A stretch of DNA of 64,000 nucleotides from an uncultured Erythrobacter sp. (GCA_947494705.1 CANLVN010000002.1:434001-498000), one strand, 5' to 3'. Counted from the stretch's first letter, positions 8,915 through 18,049 are shown. Notes: generated from the sequence alone by a model not told the origin. Program-made: numbers and translations.

Positions 8915-9196
8915 TCAGATCTTGCCGCTCAGGATCAGCCACGCCGAGACCGCGTTAAGCGCGCTGTATGCGGCATAGGCCCACGCCAGCCCCGCCCAGC
9001 CATTCGCAGCGAGCAGCATTGCGGCCAGCAGAACCAGAAATTCCGCAACGAGGGTCAATCGCCCTCCCAGAAGCCTCACGAAGCTTGGCATCTGCTCCAT
9101 CAGCGGATGATTGCTGTCCAGCACGGCGCAATGAAGCACGAAATTGCCTACGCCGAGTACAAATATAACAAGAATCGCCAGAAACACGTGTGACAA
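8915..9196 (-). CDS. Small three-helix membrane protein, function unknown
   Basis: This 93-residue, strongly hydrophobic protein has helices at about residues 4-26, 48-66 and 69-89, with a short acidic loop. It is not recognised. The start is TTG at 9196, preceded by an AGGT-like site; the next in-frame ATG at residue 33 would lose the first helix. It lies 56 bp before the lipid kinase on the same strand and could be the first gene of that operon. Confidence 0.5.
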   Translation of the reverse strand: MSHVFLAILVIFVLGVGNFVLHCAVLDSNHPLMEQMPSFVRLLGGRLTLVAEFLVLLAAMLLAANGWAGLAWAYAAYSALNAVSAWLILSGKI

Positions 9197-9416
9197 TATG
9201 ACCTAAACGCGCGTCCGATGAAATATGCCGTTCGTCGGCAAAGATGCGCCATCGGTCATTTTGCTTGTCGTCAATCGACCGGTTGAGTGGGGTTTGTCGA
9301 CCCACGAATGACGCGACACGCGCGCTGCCCTATCTAGATAACACAGCAGGGCGAAGGGACATCCCCGGTTCGACACCCCGATCGAACACCTTCGTTCTGC
9401 TGACAGGAGAGAAATT

Positions 9417-9737
9417 ATGAAAACCCCGATGAAAACTTTCGCGCTTGCCGTCGCCAGCCTCGGCCTTGCCGCCACCTCTGCCCCGGCCTTCGCCGGTACG
9501 ACAGATGCGCGGAGCGTCGAGATCAGCGCAGCCGGACTCGACCTTTCGACCCCAGAAGGTCAGCGCATGCTCGACCAGAGAATCAACCAGGCCGCGCGCA
9601 AGGTCTGCGGATATGACAAGGTCCGCACCGGCACGCGTATCCGGTCGCACGAATCTGTCGAGTGCCTTGCGAAGGCCCGCGCGAGCGCAAAGAGCCAAGT
9701 CGCTACCCTAATCGCAGATCAACAGCGCGGCGGCTGA
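9417..9737 (+). CDS. UrcA-family secreted protein
   Basis: This 106-residue exported protein has a signal peptide at about residues 1-26 (cleavage after APAFA). The mature part contains the family pattern: LDLSTPEGQRML, then a repeated basic helix with two cysteines (ARKVCGYDK and SVECLAKAR) that probably form a disulfide. UrcA proteins are common in sphingomonads and have no known biochemical role. AGGAG lies 11 bases before the ATG. The gene is followed by a long terminator hairpin and converges on the LytTR regulator gene. Confidence 0.8.
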   Translation: MKTPMKTFALAVASLGLAATSAPAFAGTTDARSVEISAAGLDLSTPEGQRMLDQRINQAARKVCGYDKVRTGTRIRSHESVECLAKARASAKSQVATLIADQQRGG

Positions 9738-9776
9738 ACCGCGTCACTGACCTGCGCTCCCCGTAGCGCAGGAATT

Positions 9777-9820
9777 GCGGCTCGAACCCTACCAGTCCCG
9801 GGGTTCGGGCCGCTTCTTTG
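9777..9820 (+). terminator. Terminator after the urcA-family gene
   Basis: A 13-bp stem (9777-9789 with 9801-9813, one G-T pair) with an 11-base loop is followed by TTCTTTG. A second perfect 8-bp hairpin (9751-9758 with 9765-9772) lies just before it without a T run. Together they close the transcript and may also protect its 3' end. Confidence 0.75.
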
Positions 9821-9872
9821 TGTCCGCTGTATTGGTAGCCGTAGTGGGTACGTCGCGCGAGAAGCCAAGCGC

Positions 9873-10640
9873 CTACCGGCCCGCCATCGCTTTCACTTTC
9901 GACAGATATGTACGTCCGATCCTTAGAGCGTCGCCGTTCTGCAACTCGGCAGACCAAACGCCCAGTCCATCATGGCGCAGCCCCCGGATGTTGTCTCGGC
10001 GCAGGATCGTAGAGCGGTGAATGCGAATGAATTGTTCCGGATCGAGCCGCGCTTCCAGCCCGGCAATGGTCTGTAGCAACAGGTAGGACCGCGATGGCTC
10101 GTCCGGGTCCGCCGGATTGCCGACATGGAGCCGCACATAATCGCGCTCTGCATCGATCTGGTGCACTTCGCTGACCGCAATGCGCAGCAGCTCGCTGCGA
10201 TGCGGGACCCACAACTCGTCCAGCCACTTGCCCGGGGTTTCCTTGCGCTCGCCACGACGGGCGATAGCGCGTTCGATCGCCCGTTCCAGGCGATCGGCGG
10301 CAACGGGCTTGAGCACATAGTCGACCGCCTCGAGATCGAAGGCCTCGACAGCGAAATGATCGTGAGCGGTGACAAAGATCACCGCAGGCGGTTCGTCGTA
10401 TTCGGCAAGTTTGCGCGCGACGCCAAGCCCATCGAGCTCGGGCATGGTCATGTCGAGCAGGACGAGGTCGGGGTTGAGCTTTTCCGCGAGACGCAGGGCG
10501 GCAGCCCCGTCGCTGGCCGTGCCGACCACCCGGATCGCGGGCAATTCCGCGCAGATCACCTGGATGCGCTCGACCGCGAGCGGTTCGTCGTCGACGATCA
10601 GGGTGCGCAATTGCTGGGTCGGGGTTTCGGTATTGGGCAT
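9873..10640 (-). CDS. LytTR-family response regulator
   Basis: This 255-residue regulator has an N-terminal receiver domain (VDDEP at about residues 16-20, phospho-acceptor in LVLLDMTMPELDG near 62, and VTAHDHF and LKPV later). A C-terminal LytTR DNA-binding domain begins near residue 145 (VSEVHQIDAERDYVRLH and FIRIHRSTILRR). It lies three bases after the cognate histidine kinase, so the two form a two-component system. LytTR regulators in this order often act on nearby genes, but no repeat pair typical of a LytTR operator was seen here, and the target is unknown. Confidence 0.9.
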   Translation of the reverse strand: MPNTETPTQQLRTLIVDDEPLAVERIQVICAELPAIRVVGTASDGAAALRLAEKLNPDLVLLDMTMPELDGLGVARKLAEYDEPPAVIFVTAHDHFAVEAFDLEAVDYVLKPVAADRLERAIERAIARRGERKETPGKWLDELWVPHRSELLRIAVSEVHQIDAERDYVRLHVGNPADPDEPSRSYLLLQTIAGLEARLDPEQFIRIHRSTILRRDNIRGLRHDGLGVWSAELQNGDALRIGRTYLSKVKAMAGR

Positions 10641-10643
10641 GGA

Positions 10644-11930
10644 TCAGCGTTTGTAATTCACCGGCCGGGACAAGGGAACGCGGATTTCGGTTTTGTACCC
10701 GCCGGGGATGGGCGTCGAGGTGAAACCGATATCGCTGCCGAAGCGCGCCTCGAGCCGATCGCGGACATTGGCAAGGCCGATGCCGAAGCCGTGCTGGCTG
10801 CCCTCGGGCACGCCGGGACCGTCGTCGCTGACCGTGATGACCAGCCGATCGAATTCCTCGCGCGCGCCGACAGTGATGGTCACCGGGCGGCCGACCGCGG
10901 AGACTGCATATTTGACCGAATTTTCGACGAGCGGCTGAAGGATCATGCCCGGCACACGGGCTTTTTCGAGGTCTTCGGGCAGGTCGAACACCGGGATCAA
11001 CCGTTCGGGAAAACGCACCGCCTCGATATCGAGATAGAGTTTCTGAAGATCGAACTCGTCTTTCAGCTGCACGTCGCTGGTTGGTTCGTCGGCAAGGCTG
11101 TGGCGGTAAAACCGGCTCATCGTCTGAATCATCCGCTCGGCCCGCTCGGCCTTGCCGGTCATCACCAGCGCCGAGAGTGAATTGAGCGTGTTGAATAGGA
11201 AATGCGGATTAACCTGGTATCGCAATGACCGCAGCTCCGCAGCTTTCGCGGCCGAGCGAAATTGCTGTTCGCGGCGTTCGGCGGCGCGCGCCTGATAGCC
11301 CGCAAGCAATGCGAAATAGGTCGAAGCCCAGGCGAGCAGGAGGAAATAGCGGCCCAGCGCGATGTCCAGCACGGCGCGCCAGCCATTCTCGCGCACCGAT
11401 GCAGGCGCGATCACGAGCGACTCCGAAATGATGGTCGCGCCATCCCCTTCGGGGCCCGGCGCCTCGATCTCCACCCCGTCGGGCAGGTCGTAGAGCAAAT
11501 TGCCCTCGTCATCGAAGCGAAAGCCGCTTTCCTCGGCATAGCGCTGTTCGATCTGCTTCTGGATGTCGAGGAAGGCGTACTGGTTGATCTGGCCGATCGC
11601 CATGGCAATCGGGATCGAGAACAGGCTGGCCGCGCCGATCTTCATCCACAGCGATTGCCGGTCGACCAACCGCAAGAGCCCCCACAGCACGATCGTCAGC
11701 CCGAGGCCCGCCAGCGTCACCAGCAAGCGGCGAACCAGCATTTCGGACTGCATGTCGAGATCGTGGATGACGCTGCGCAGGCTTATGAGGACGAAATACG
11801 CCGCCCACATTCCCACCATCGACAGCAGCACCACTCTGAATGGTACCGTCGGCCGGGCCGGCTTTTCGAATGTCAGATCCTGATTGCGTGTCACATCAGC
11901 CAGATAGCGCCTTGCGCGGGAAAGCGCCAA
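10644..11930 (-). CDS. LytS-type sensor histidine kinase
   Basis: This 428-residue inner-membrane kinase has hydrophobic segments at about residues 33-55, 69-90, 97-115 and 190-210. An acidic loop of about 70 residues between the third and fourth is probably the sensor region. The His_kinase domain follows with YQVNPHFLFNTLNSLSAL near residue 240, and the ATPase domain with MILQPLVENSVKYAV, DDGPGVP and GFGIGLANVRDRL. The start is uncertain: TTG 11930 has GGAG 11 bases upstream, and GTG 11894 is an alternative. The response regulator follows after three bases. Confidence 0.88.
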   Translation of the reverse strand: MALSRARRYLADVTRNQDLTFEKPARPTVPFRVVLLSMVGMWAAYFVLISLRSVIHDLDMQSEMLVRRLLVTLAGLGLTIVLWGLLRLVDRQSLWMKIGAASLFSIPIAMAIGQINQYAFLDIQKQIEQRYAEESGFRFDDEGNLLYDLPDGVEIEAPGPEGDGATIISESLVIAPASVRENGWRAVLDIALGRYFLLLAWASTYFALLAGYQARAAERREQQFRSAAKAAELRSLRYQVNPHFLFNTLNSLSALVMTGKAERAERMIQTMSRFYRHSLADEPTSDVQLKDEFDLQKLYLDIEAVRFPERLIPVFDLPEDLEKARVPGMILQPLVENSVKYAVSAVGRPVTITVGAREEFDRLVITVSDDGPGVPEGSQHGFGIGLANVRDRLEARFGSDIGFTSTPIPGGYKTEIRVPLSRPVNYKR

Positions 11931-11999
11931 CCGGTCGTCGTCTCCCGTATTCGCTTGGTCGAACAGACTACGCCGCCGAACGAGCGACGAACATCGCTA

Positions 12000-13460
12000 T
12001 CAGTCGCGCGGCTTGATCATGTCCGCCGGGACAACCCACTGCGCGAACTGCTCTTCGGTCAGCAGGTCGAGTGCCAGCGCGGCCTCTTTGAGCGTCGTAC
12101 CCTCGGCATGCGCCTTTTTCGCGATCTTGGCCGCATTATCATAGCCGATATGCGGATTGAGCGCGGTTACCAGCATGAGGCTTTCGTTCATCAGCTGGTC
12201 GATCCGGCCGCGATTGGCCTCGATACCGGTGACGCAATTGTCGGTGAAGCTGCGCGAGGCATCGCTCAGCAAACGGATCGATTGCAGGACGTTGTAGATC
12301 ATCACCGGCTTGAAGACATTGAGCTCCAGATGGCCATGCGACCCGGCTACGCTGACGGTCGTGTTATTTCCCATCACCTGCGCGCAAACCATGGTCAGCG
12401 CCTCGCACTGGGTCGGGTTGACCTTACCCGGCATGATCGACGAGCCCGGCTCATTCGCGGGCAGCGCAATCTCGCCAAGGCCGGAACGCGGGCCGGAGCC
12501 GAGCAGCCGGATGTCGTTCGCGACCTTCATCAGGCTGACCGCGATGGTGTTGAGTGCGCCGGAAAGTTCGACCAGCGCATCGTGCGCGGCAAGCGCTTCG
12601 AACTTGTTGGGAGCGGTTACGAAATCGTGGCCGGTATAGTCTGCGACATGGGCGGCGAACTTTTCGGCAAATCCGGCCTTGGAATTGATACCGGTGCCCA
12701 CCGCCGTACCGCCCTGAGCCAGTTCAAGGACGCGCGGCAGGGCATTCTCCAGCCTCTTGATCCCGTATTCGACCTGTTTGGCGTAGCCCGAAAACTCCTG
12801 CCCCAGCGTCAGAGGCGTTGCGTCCTGCAAATGGGTACGGCCAATCTTGACGATGTCGGCGAAATCTCTTGCCTTCTCGTCCAATGCGCCATGCAGATGC
12901 TGGAGCGCCGGAATCAACTGTTCGATCGTCTCGCTCGCGGCGGCGATATGCATCGCAGTGGGGAACGTGTCGTTCGAGCTTTGCCCCATATTGCAATGAT
13001 CGTTGGGGTGGACGGGGTCCTTGCCGCCAAGCTTGCCGGTGAGAATCTCGTTCGCGCGACTGGCGATTACCTCATTGGCATTCATGTTGGACTGCGTGCC
13101 CGAACCGGTCTGCCACACACTCAGCGGGAACTGGTCAGCGAGGGTTCCGTCGATGACTTCGCCGGCTGCCGCGACAATTGCCTCACCGAGTTTATCGGCA
13201 AGCACGCCCAGTTCCATATTGGCTTTGGCCGATGAAAGTTTCTGTATCCCCAGTGCCTTGACGAGCGGTGCGGGCATCGTCTCGGTACCAATCGCGAAGT
13301 TATAGAGGCTGCGCTGGCTTTGCGCGCCCCAGTGCGCGTCGGCCGGAACCGCGACGTCGCCAAGCGAGTCAGCCTCGATCCGAACCTTGCCGGTCGCGCC
13401 GAAAATGCTGCCATCGTTATGCACGGTTTCGCCCGCGCCGGTTTCGGTCATGTCACTCAT
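12000..13460 (-). CDS. fumC: Fumarate hydratase class II
   Basis: This enzyme catalyses reversible hydration of fumarate to malate in the TCA cycle, as an oxygen-stable, iron-free homotetramer. The 486-residue protein shows [43 protein letters not shown] and the superfamily signature [15 protein letters not shown]. It has about 20 more residues at the N-terminus than the usual form. ATG 13460 was chosen because AAGGAG lies nine bases upstream; a longer in-frame start at 13547 has no such site. Confidence 0.95.
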   Translation of the reverse strand: MSDMTETGAGETVHNDGSIFGATGKVRIEADSLGDVAVPADAHWGAQSQRSLYNFAIGTETMPAPLVKALGIQKLSSAKANMELGVLADKLGEAIVAAAGEVIDGTLADQFPLSVWQTGSGTQSNMNANEVIASRANEILTGKLGGKDPVHPNDHCNMGQSSNDTFPTAMHIAAASETIEQLIPALQHLHGALDEKARDFADIVKIGRTHLQDATPLTLGQEFSGYAKQVEYGIKRLENALPRVLELAQGGTAVGTGINSKAGFAEKFAAHVADYTGHDFVTAPNKFEALAAHDALVELSGALNTIAVSLMKVANDIRLLGSGPRSGLGEIALPANEPGSSIMPGKVNPTQCEALTMVCAQVMGNNTTVSVAGSHGHLELNVFKPVMIYNVLQSIRLLSDASRSFTDNCVTGIEANRGRIDQLMNESLMLVTALNPHIGYDNAAKIAKKAHAEGTTLKEAALALDLLTEEQFAQWVVPADMIKPRD

Positions 13461-13625
13461 CGAAGCACTCCTTGTCTCGGTCGATACGATATCGCGGGTC
13501 CGGGCCGCTGCCCATAAGACGCAGTCTATCCGTTGGTCAAAGGCCAATGTCTGTCATTCGCATGATGCACCGGGATCAGCAAAGCTCTTGGAACCGGGGG
13601 CTTCGATAGGTAGGAAGGGTTGACG

Positions 13626-13651
13626 GGCTGTATTGTGATACTAATACAGCC
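13626..13651. promoter_or_regulatory. Perfect inverted repeat upstream of the pcm-like/tolC unit, operator candidate
   Basis: GGCTGTATT (13626-13634) and AATACAGCC (13643-13651) are exact reverse complements separated by eight bases. The repeat ends 12 bp before the chosen start of the pcm-like gene. The layout matches operators of dimeric TetR- or MarR-type repressors, which often control efflux genes. It could also fold as an RNA hairpin. Confidence 0.5.
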
Positions 13652-13663
13652 ATGGGAGTCCGC

Positions 13664-14266
13664 ATGAGCAACACCACCATGACACGTGATAGTTCGAGCG
13701 CCAGGCGCGCCATGATCGACAGCCAGCTGCGCACCAGCGGCGTGAATGAAGAATATGTGCTGGCTCGCATGATGGCGGTCCCGCGCGAAGATTTCGTACC
13801 GCAGGACAAGGCGAGCCTTGCCTATATCGACCGCTCGATCGCGATCGGTCCGGGGGCCTTCCTGGCGGCTCCGCTTTTCTACGGCAAAGCGCTTGCCGAA
13901 GCCTCGCCACGCCGCGACGACCGCGTGCTCGTGGTCGAAGGCGGAACGGGCTATCTTGCCGAGCTGATCGGCCCGCTCGTCTCGCAGGTCGCCACGGTTT
14001 CAGCCGAGGACGCTGCCAACGGAAAGCTTCCCGAGGGCACTTTTTCGCTTATTGTCGTCGACGGAGCTATCGAGGACTTGCCCGAGCCCTTGGCAGCAGC
14101 GCTTGAGGAAGACGGGCGAATCGTTTCCGGGCTCGTGTTGCGCAAGGTGACCCGGCTTGCCTCAGGTCGCAAGATCGCCGGAACGCTTTCGCTGCAGCCC
14201 GTGGAAGACCTCGGCATTCCGGTGCTTCGCGCCTTCGAGAAAACGCAGGGCTGGACCTTCTCGTGA
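13664..14266 (+). CDS. Protein-L-isoaspartate O-methyltransferase family protein
   Basis: This 200-residue SAM-dependent methyltransferase homolog begins with MIDSQLRTSGV and VPREDFVP, as PCM proteins do. The SAM loop reads VVEGGTGYLAELIG rather than the usual glycine-rich EIGTGSGY, and the protein lacks a clear catalytic TxSxP-type segment. It may therefore be a divergent or non-catalytic relative. ATG 13664 was preferred over 13652 because GGGAG lies upstream of it and the earlier ATG overlaps the palindrome. Its stop overlaps the tolC GTG (GTGA), so the pair forms an operon. Confidence 0.75.
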   Translation: MSNTTMTRDSSSARRAMIDSQLRTSGVNEEYVLARMMAVPREDFVPQDKASLAYIDRSIAIGPGAFLAAPLFYGKALAEASPRRDDRVLVVEGGTGYLAELIGPLVSQVATVSAEDAANGKLPEGTFSLIVVDGAIEDLPEPLAAALEEDGRIVSGLVLRKVTRLASGRKIAGTLSLQPVEDLGIPVLRAFEKTQGWTFS

Positions 14267-15747
14267 AACCCACCTCAGGTCGATTGCGGGTTGCCGCGCG
14301 CACGTCGTCATGTCTTGCGGCGTTGATGCTGGCTGGCGCCGCGCCCGCCGTGCAGGCGGAAACGCTGCGCGATGCCCTGGCTGCGGTTTATAATACGAAT
14401 CCAACGCTCGAAGGCGCGCGTGCAACGCAGCGCGCGACCGATGAGAATGTGCCGATCCAGAATGCACAGGGCCTGCCGAGCCTGAACGCCACGGCCACCT
14501 ACGTCGAGTTCGTCAAGCAATCGGCTAACGCCTTCACCGCTCCGGACCGCAACCTCACTGTCGATCCGACACTGACCGTCCCTCTCTATTCGGGTGGTGC
14601 GATCCGCAACGGCATCAAGGCTGCCAAGGAGCGCGTTGCCGCCGGACAGGCCGATCTTCGTGCGACCGAAAGCGCGGTTTTCAGCCAGGCGGTGGCGGCC
14701 TATATGGACGTATTGCGTACCGAGGCGCTTGTCGCACTGGCCGCGAATCAGGTCGAAGTTCTTGATGTTACGTTCCAGTCGACCAGCGACCGGTTTGAAA
14801 TCGGAACCCTGACCCGCACCGACGTGGCGCAAGCGCAGTCGCGGCTCGCACTGGCGCAGGGCGACCTGCAAAGTGCCTATGCGAACCTCATCAGCGCACG
14901 CGAAGCCTATATCGAGCTCGTGGGTCGCGCGCCAACGGATCTGGAGGCACCGCCTCCCCTGCCCAACCTGCCTGAAAACGTCGGAATGGCGGTCGTCACT
15001 GCGCTGGAAAGCAATCCTGACCTGATCGCGGCCAAGGAACGCGCCCAGGCCGCCGGTTTCGACACAGAAGTCGCCGGCTCCGGTCGACTGCCGACCTTGA
15101 GCGCGTTCGCAAATGCCTCGTACAGCAACTTTTTCGGCACGCTCGGTGGTTTCGGGCAGAACCTCGTCCAAGCTGAAATCACCGGCAATGCGGGCCTTCG
15201 GGTAACGATTCCGATCTTCCAGGGCGGTATCGTTGCCGCTCGCCAGCGCCAGGCGGGGGCACGCGAGACAGCAGCGCTCGAACAGGTGATCGCAGCCGAG
15301 CGCGACGTGATCCAGCAAACCCGCGCAGCTTATGCAAACTGGCAAGCGGCCAACGCGGTCATCGAAAGCTCGCAAGCCGCCGTATCCGCCGCAGAACTCA
15401 GCCTCGAGGGCGTGCGCGCGGAAAACTCCATCGGCAATCGCACGATCATCGATGTGCTCAACGCCGAGCAGGAGTTGCTGTCTTCCCGCGCACAATTAGT
15501 GACCGCACGCCGCAACGCCTATGTGGCGGGCTTCACCCTGCTCGCCGCGATGGGCAAGGCCGAAGCGCGTGACCTCAATCTCGATACAGGCGGTCCGCTC
15601 TACGACCCTCAGGTCAATTATGAGCGGGTGCGCGGCAAGTTCTGGGACTGGGATCGTGATCCCGAACCGGAAGCGAATTCAACGAGAACCGTTGACATCG
15701 AGGCGGCTGACGCACTTATTGGCCCGACTCTCGAACCGGGCGAATGA
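14263..15747 (+). CDS. tolC: TolC-family outer-membrane efflux/secretion channel
   Basis: This 494-residue TolC-type protein forms the outer-membrane and periplasmic tunnel of type I secretion and multidrug efflux systems. The signal peptide spans about residues 1-27. The mature part shows the typical twofold repeat: ETLRDALAAVYNTNPTLEGARA and then a second copy ending ENSIGNRTIIDVLNAEQELLSSRAQLV. GTG 14263 overlaps the TGA of the pcm-like gene. No inner-membrane pump or adaptor gene lies beside it, so it probably serves several distant systems. Confidence 0.9.
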   Translation: MKPTSGRLRVAARTSSCLAALMLAGAAPAVQAETLRDALAAVYNTNPTLEGARATQRATDENVPIQNAQGLPSLNATATYVEFVKQSANAFTAPDRNLTVDPTLTVPLYSGGAIRNGIKAAKERVAAGQADLRATESAVFSQAVAAYMDVLRTEALVALAANQVEVLDVTFQSTSDRFEIGTLTRTDVAQAQSRLALAQGDLQSAYANLISAREAYIELVGRAPTDLEAPPPLPNLPENVGMAVVTALESNPDLIAAKERAQAAGFDTEVAGSGRLPTLSAFANASYSNFFGTLGGFGQNLVQAEITGNAGLRVTIPIFQGGIVAARQRQAGARETAALEQVIAAERDVIQQTRAAYANWQAANAVIESSQAAVSAAELSLEGVRAENSIGNRTIIDVLNAEQELLSSRAQLVTARRNAYVAGFTLLAAMGKAEARDLNLDTGGPLYDPQVNYERVRGKFWDWDRDPEPEANSTRTVDIEAADALIGPTLEPGE

Positions 15748-15796
15748 CGCGCATTCCCCGATTCGCAATGGTTAACGGGCTGAATGGGGAATAAGT

Positions 15797-16303
15797 GTGG
15801 CAGGCAGTAACGAGGCTTCGGTCGAAGAAATCCTCGAATCGATCAAGAAGGTAATCGCCCGCGACAGCCGCGATGTGGGCGCAAATGCCTCCACGCGCAA
15901 AAGCACCCCGGCCAAATCGGCTCAGGCAGATGAGGAAGAGCAAGTCGAAGACGAAGTGCTCGACCTGTCCGAGATGGAGCTTTCCGAAGTGGTCGAGTTC
16001 GACGAGGACTCGGGCGAGGACGACTCTTACGAAGAGAGCGCGAGCGAAGAGGAAGAAGAAGACGCCCCTCTGCTGGCTGAGAACATCCGCGGTGCGATGC
16101 AGGACAATCTCGCCGCGCTCGCCATGCTCGCTGAACCGGGTGCACGGCCTCAGATCGTGCGTTCGGGTGAAACTTCGCTCGAAGGTCTGACTCGCGAATT
16201 GCTTCGACCAATGCTTGCCGAATGGCTCGACAAGAATTTGCCCGGCATGGTCGAAAAGATGGTGCAGGCGGAAATCGCACGAATCGCGGGCAAGCGCGGC
16301 TAG
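15797..16303 (+). CDS. DUF2497/PopZ-like polar organizing protein
   Basis: This 168-residue protein has the three-part build of PopZ, the alphaproteobacterial polar scaffold that captures ParB-parS and cell-cycle proteins. It has an N-terminal helix (ASVEEILESIKKVIA, residues 7-21) and a long Glu/Asp-rich linker (about 40-95). A C-terminal oligomerisation region follows (TRELLRPMLAEWLDKNLPGM and VQAEIARIAGKRG). The start is GTG 15797 with GGGGA upstream. It follows tolC by 49 bp. A functional link with the parABS genes about 15 kb away is inferred, not shown. Confidence 0.8.
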   Translation: MAGSNEASVEEILESIKKVIARDSRDVGANASTRKSTPAKSAQADEEEQVEDEVLDLSEMELSEVVEFDEDSGEDDSYEESASEEEEEDAPLLAENIRGAMQDNLAALAMLAEPGARPQIVRSGETSLEGLTRELLRPMLAEWLDKNLPGMVEKMVQAEIARIAGKRG

Positions 16304-16363
16304 AAGCTGCTTATTGGCGCTTGCCGGTTGACGCGAGCGCTTCGCAACCTGACTTAGACGCGC

Positions 16364-16759
16364 ATGAGCGATCAGGACCTATTGGCCGCACAGACGGCTT
16401 TGGCGAAGAAGTACGAGAGCGTAGAGCGCCACATTTTTCTGTGCGCGCTATCCGAAAAGCAAAAGTGCTGCTCACGCGCCGAAGGCGAAGTTGCGTGGCA
16501 ATTTCTCAAGGACCGGCTCAAGGAGCTGGGTCTAGCCGGGCCCAAGCGCTCCGATACTCACCGCAAGGGAGCGGGTGGCGGCATCCAGCGGACGAAGGCG
16601 GACTGCCTGCAGATATGCTCCGCCGGACCGATCGCGGTCGTGTGGCCTGAGGGCGTCTGGTATCACTCCTGTTCACCGCAAGTGCTCGAGCGGATTATCC
16701 AGGAACATCTGATCGGTGGGAATCCAGTGGCGGAATACCGGCTTTCGCCGCCTGCCTAG
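16364..16759 (+). CDS. Thioredoxin-like [2Fe-2S] ferredoxin
   Basis: This 131-residue protein fits the thioredoxin-fold [2Fe-2S] ferredoxin family (as in NuoE/HoxE C-termini and Shethna-type proteins). The likely cluster cysteines are in [12 protein letters not shown] (residues about 26-37) and [13 protein letters not shown] (about 79-91). The closing [19 protein letters not shown] segment is typical. It probably carries electrons; the partner is unknown. It converges with the next minus-strand gene, overlapping it by four bases. Confidence 0.82.
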   Translation: MSDQDLLAAQTALAKKYESVERHIFLCALSEKQKCCSRAEGEVAWQFLKDRLKELGLAGPKRSDTHRKGAGGGIQRTKADCLQICSAGPIAVVWPEGVWYHSCSPQVLERIIQEHLIGGNPVAEYRLSPPA

Positions 16760-17079
16760 TCGCCGTCCTTGCTGGACCACAATTCGTCGCGGCTTGGCAA
16801 ACGGTTGTCGACCGATTCGTCATGACCCGTGCCGTTCGAAAGAAAAACCAGCCCCATCAAACCGCCGCCCAGCAGCATCGTGAAGCTGATCCCAAGCGCG
16901 ACCGCTATGTAGAAATGCACCGATATTGCGCCATTAAAGGCATAAAGCAGCCCCACGGCCAAAAGGACCGTGGCCACAGTAACGGCCATCAACAGGCGCA
17001 TGATCTTGCGAAAACGTGCCCACGCGTGAGCGGCGTTTTCGGGATCATCCAAAGGCGATTTCTTGACCACGGGCACCAC
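16756..17079 (-). CDS. Two-helix membrane protein, function unknown
   Basis: This 107-residue protein has membrane helices at about residues 28-47 and 56-80 and charged termini. It is not recognised. The start is GTG at 17079 (two GTG codons in tandem). It converges with the ferredoxin gene and diverges from the CBS-domain gene, leaving 130 bp for both promoters. Confidence 0.6.
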   Translation of the reverse strand: MVPVVKKSPLDDPENAAHAWARFRKIMRLLMAVTVATVLLAVGLLYAFNGAISVHFYIAVALGISFTMLLGGGLMGLVFLSNGTGHDESVDNRLPSRDELWSSKDGD

Positions 17080-17209
17080 ATGCGGATCGCTTCGTGGTTT
17101 TGCAATGGGTAACCGGGCCGAGGCGGGATGAACCGGCGTAGGTTAGCGAGAAGATTCGCCTTTTCCTCAAATTGGTGGCAGTTTTCTTTTCGGAGAGAGG
17201 AGATCTGCA

Positions 17210-17638
17210 ATGACCATCGCCCGCATCATCGAGGACCGCGATCCATCTGACATTATTTCCTGCGATGTCTCGACCCCGGTAAGCGAGGCCGTGGCTATGC
17301 TGTCCGGCAAGCGGATCGGGGCGCTCCCGGTGATGAATGGAGGCCAAGTCGCCGGAATCGTTTCCGAGCGCGACATAATCTACTGCCTTGCGGATCGCGG
17401 TCAGGATGCGCTCGATCTGACGGTCGGCGACCTCATGACAGCGCCTGCGATCACCGTGGAACCGGGCACCCGCATAGACGACGCACTCGCGCTGATGACC
17501 AAGCGCCGTTTTCGCCACTTCCCGGTTATCGATCGCGGCAGGATCGTCGCGTTCATCTCGATCGGCGATCTCGTGAAGCACAAGGTCGCGGAAATCGAAA
17601 ACGAGGCGGCCGCATTGCGCGATTACATCAAGATGTAA
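17210..17638 (+). CDS. Tandem CBS-domain protein
   Basis: This 142-residue protein is made of two CBS motifs and little else (about residues 8-62 and 75-130). Each repeat has the expected pattern: GALPVMNGGQVAGIVSERDI and HFPVIDRGRIVAFISIGDLV. Stand-alone CBS pairs bind adenine nucleotides and can regulate enzymes or channels; the partner here is unknown. GGAG lies about ten bases before the ATG. erpA follows after 44 bp on the same strand. Confidence 0.88.
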   Translation: MTIARIIEDRDPSDIISCDVSTPVSEAVAMLSGKRIGALPVMNGGQVAGIVSERDIIYCLADRGQDALDLTVGDLMTAPAITVEPGTRIDDALALMTKRRFRHFPVIDRGRIVAFISIGDLVKHKVAEIENEAAALRDYIKM

Positions 17639-17682
17639 GCGTCTCCCTTGAGGATCGCCCTCGTGACGCTTAGATCATAGGC

Positions 17683-18012
17683 ATGGCAGACACTCTCACA
17701 CTGACCCCCGCCGCAGCAAAGCGCGTTGCATGGATCGCCGACAAGCAGGCGAAGCCAGCCGTTCTGCGACTTTCGGTCGAAGGGGGCGGGTGCTCGGGCT
17801 TTCAGTACAAGTTCGACCTCGCCGAAGCGCCGGATGGCGATGACAAGGTCAGCGAAACCGATGGAGTGAAGCTGGTCGTCGACCCTGTAAGCCTCGATCT
17901 TGTCAGCGGCAGCGTCGTCGATTTCGTCGAATCGCTGGGCGGCGCGGCGTTCCGTGTCGAAAACCCCAATGCCGCTGCCGGTTGTGGCTGCGGATCGAGT
18001 TTCGGGATTTAG
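17683..18012 (+). CDS. erpA: Iron-sulfur cluster insertion protein, ErpA/IscA family
   Basis: A-type carrier of 109 residues that delivers Fe-S clusters to target proteins. The three conserved cysteines are in GGGCSGFQY (residue about 37) and the C-terminal GCGCGSSF. The pattern LVVDPVSLDLVSGSVVDF is typical of the family. It lies between the CBS gene and xthA; these are probably independent functions sharing a transcript. Confidence 0.92.
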   Translation: MADTLTLTPAAAKRVAWIADKQAKPAVLRLSVEGGGCSGFQYKFDLAEAPDGDDKVSETDGVKLVVDPVSLDLVSGSVVDFVESLGGAAFRVENPNAAAGCGCGSSFGI

Positions 18013-18049
18013 GTTTTACCCGCAAGGCGATCTGGGGCAGTAAGCCCGC

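Noticed and set aside
9361-9380. GGTTCGACACC looked like the T-loop of a tRNA
   Set aside because: No acceptor, D or anticodon stem can be folded around it; it precedes the urcA-family leader.
11262-13235. A 657-codon open frame on the plus strand across the kinase and fumC genes
   Set aside because: It runs antisense through two clear conserved genes, has an Arg/His/Gln-rich composition typical of shadow frames in GC-rich DNA, and lacks a ribosome site.
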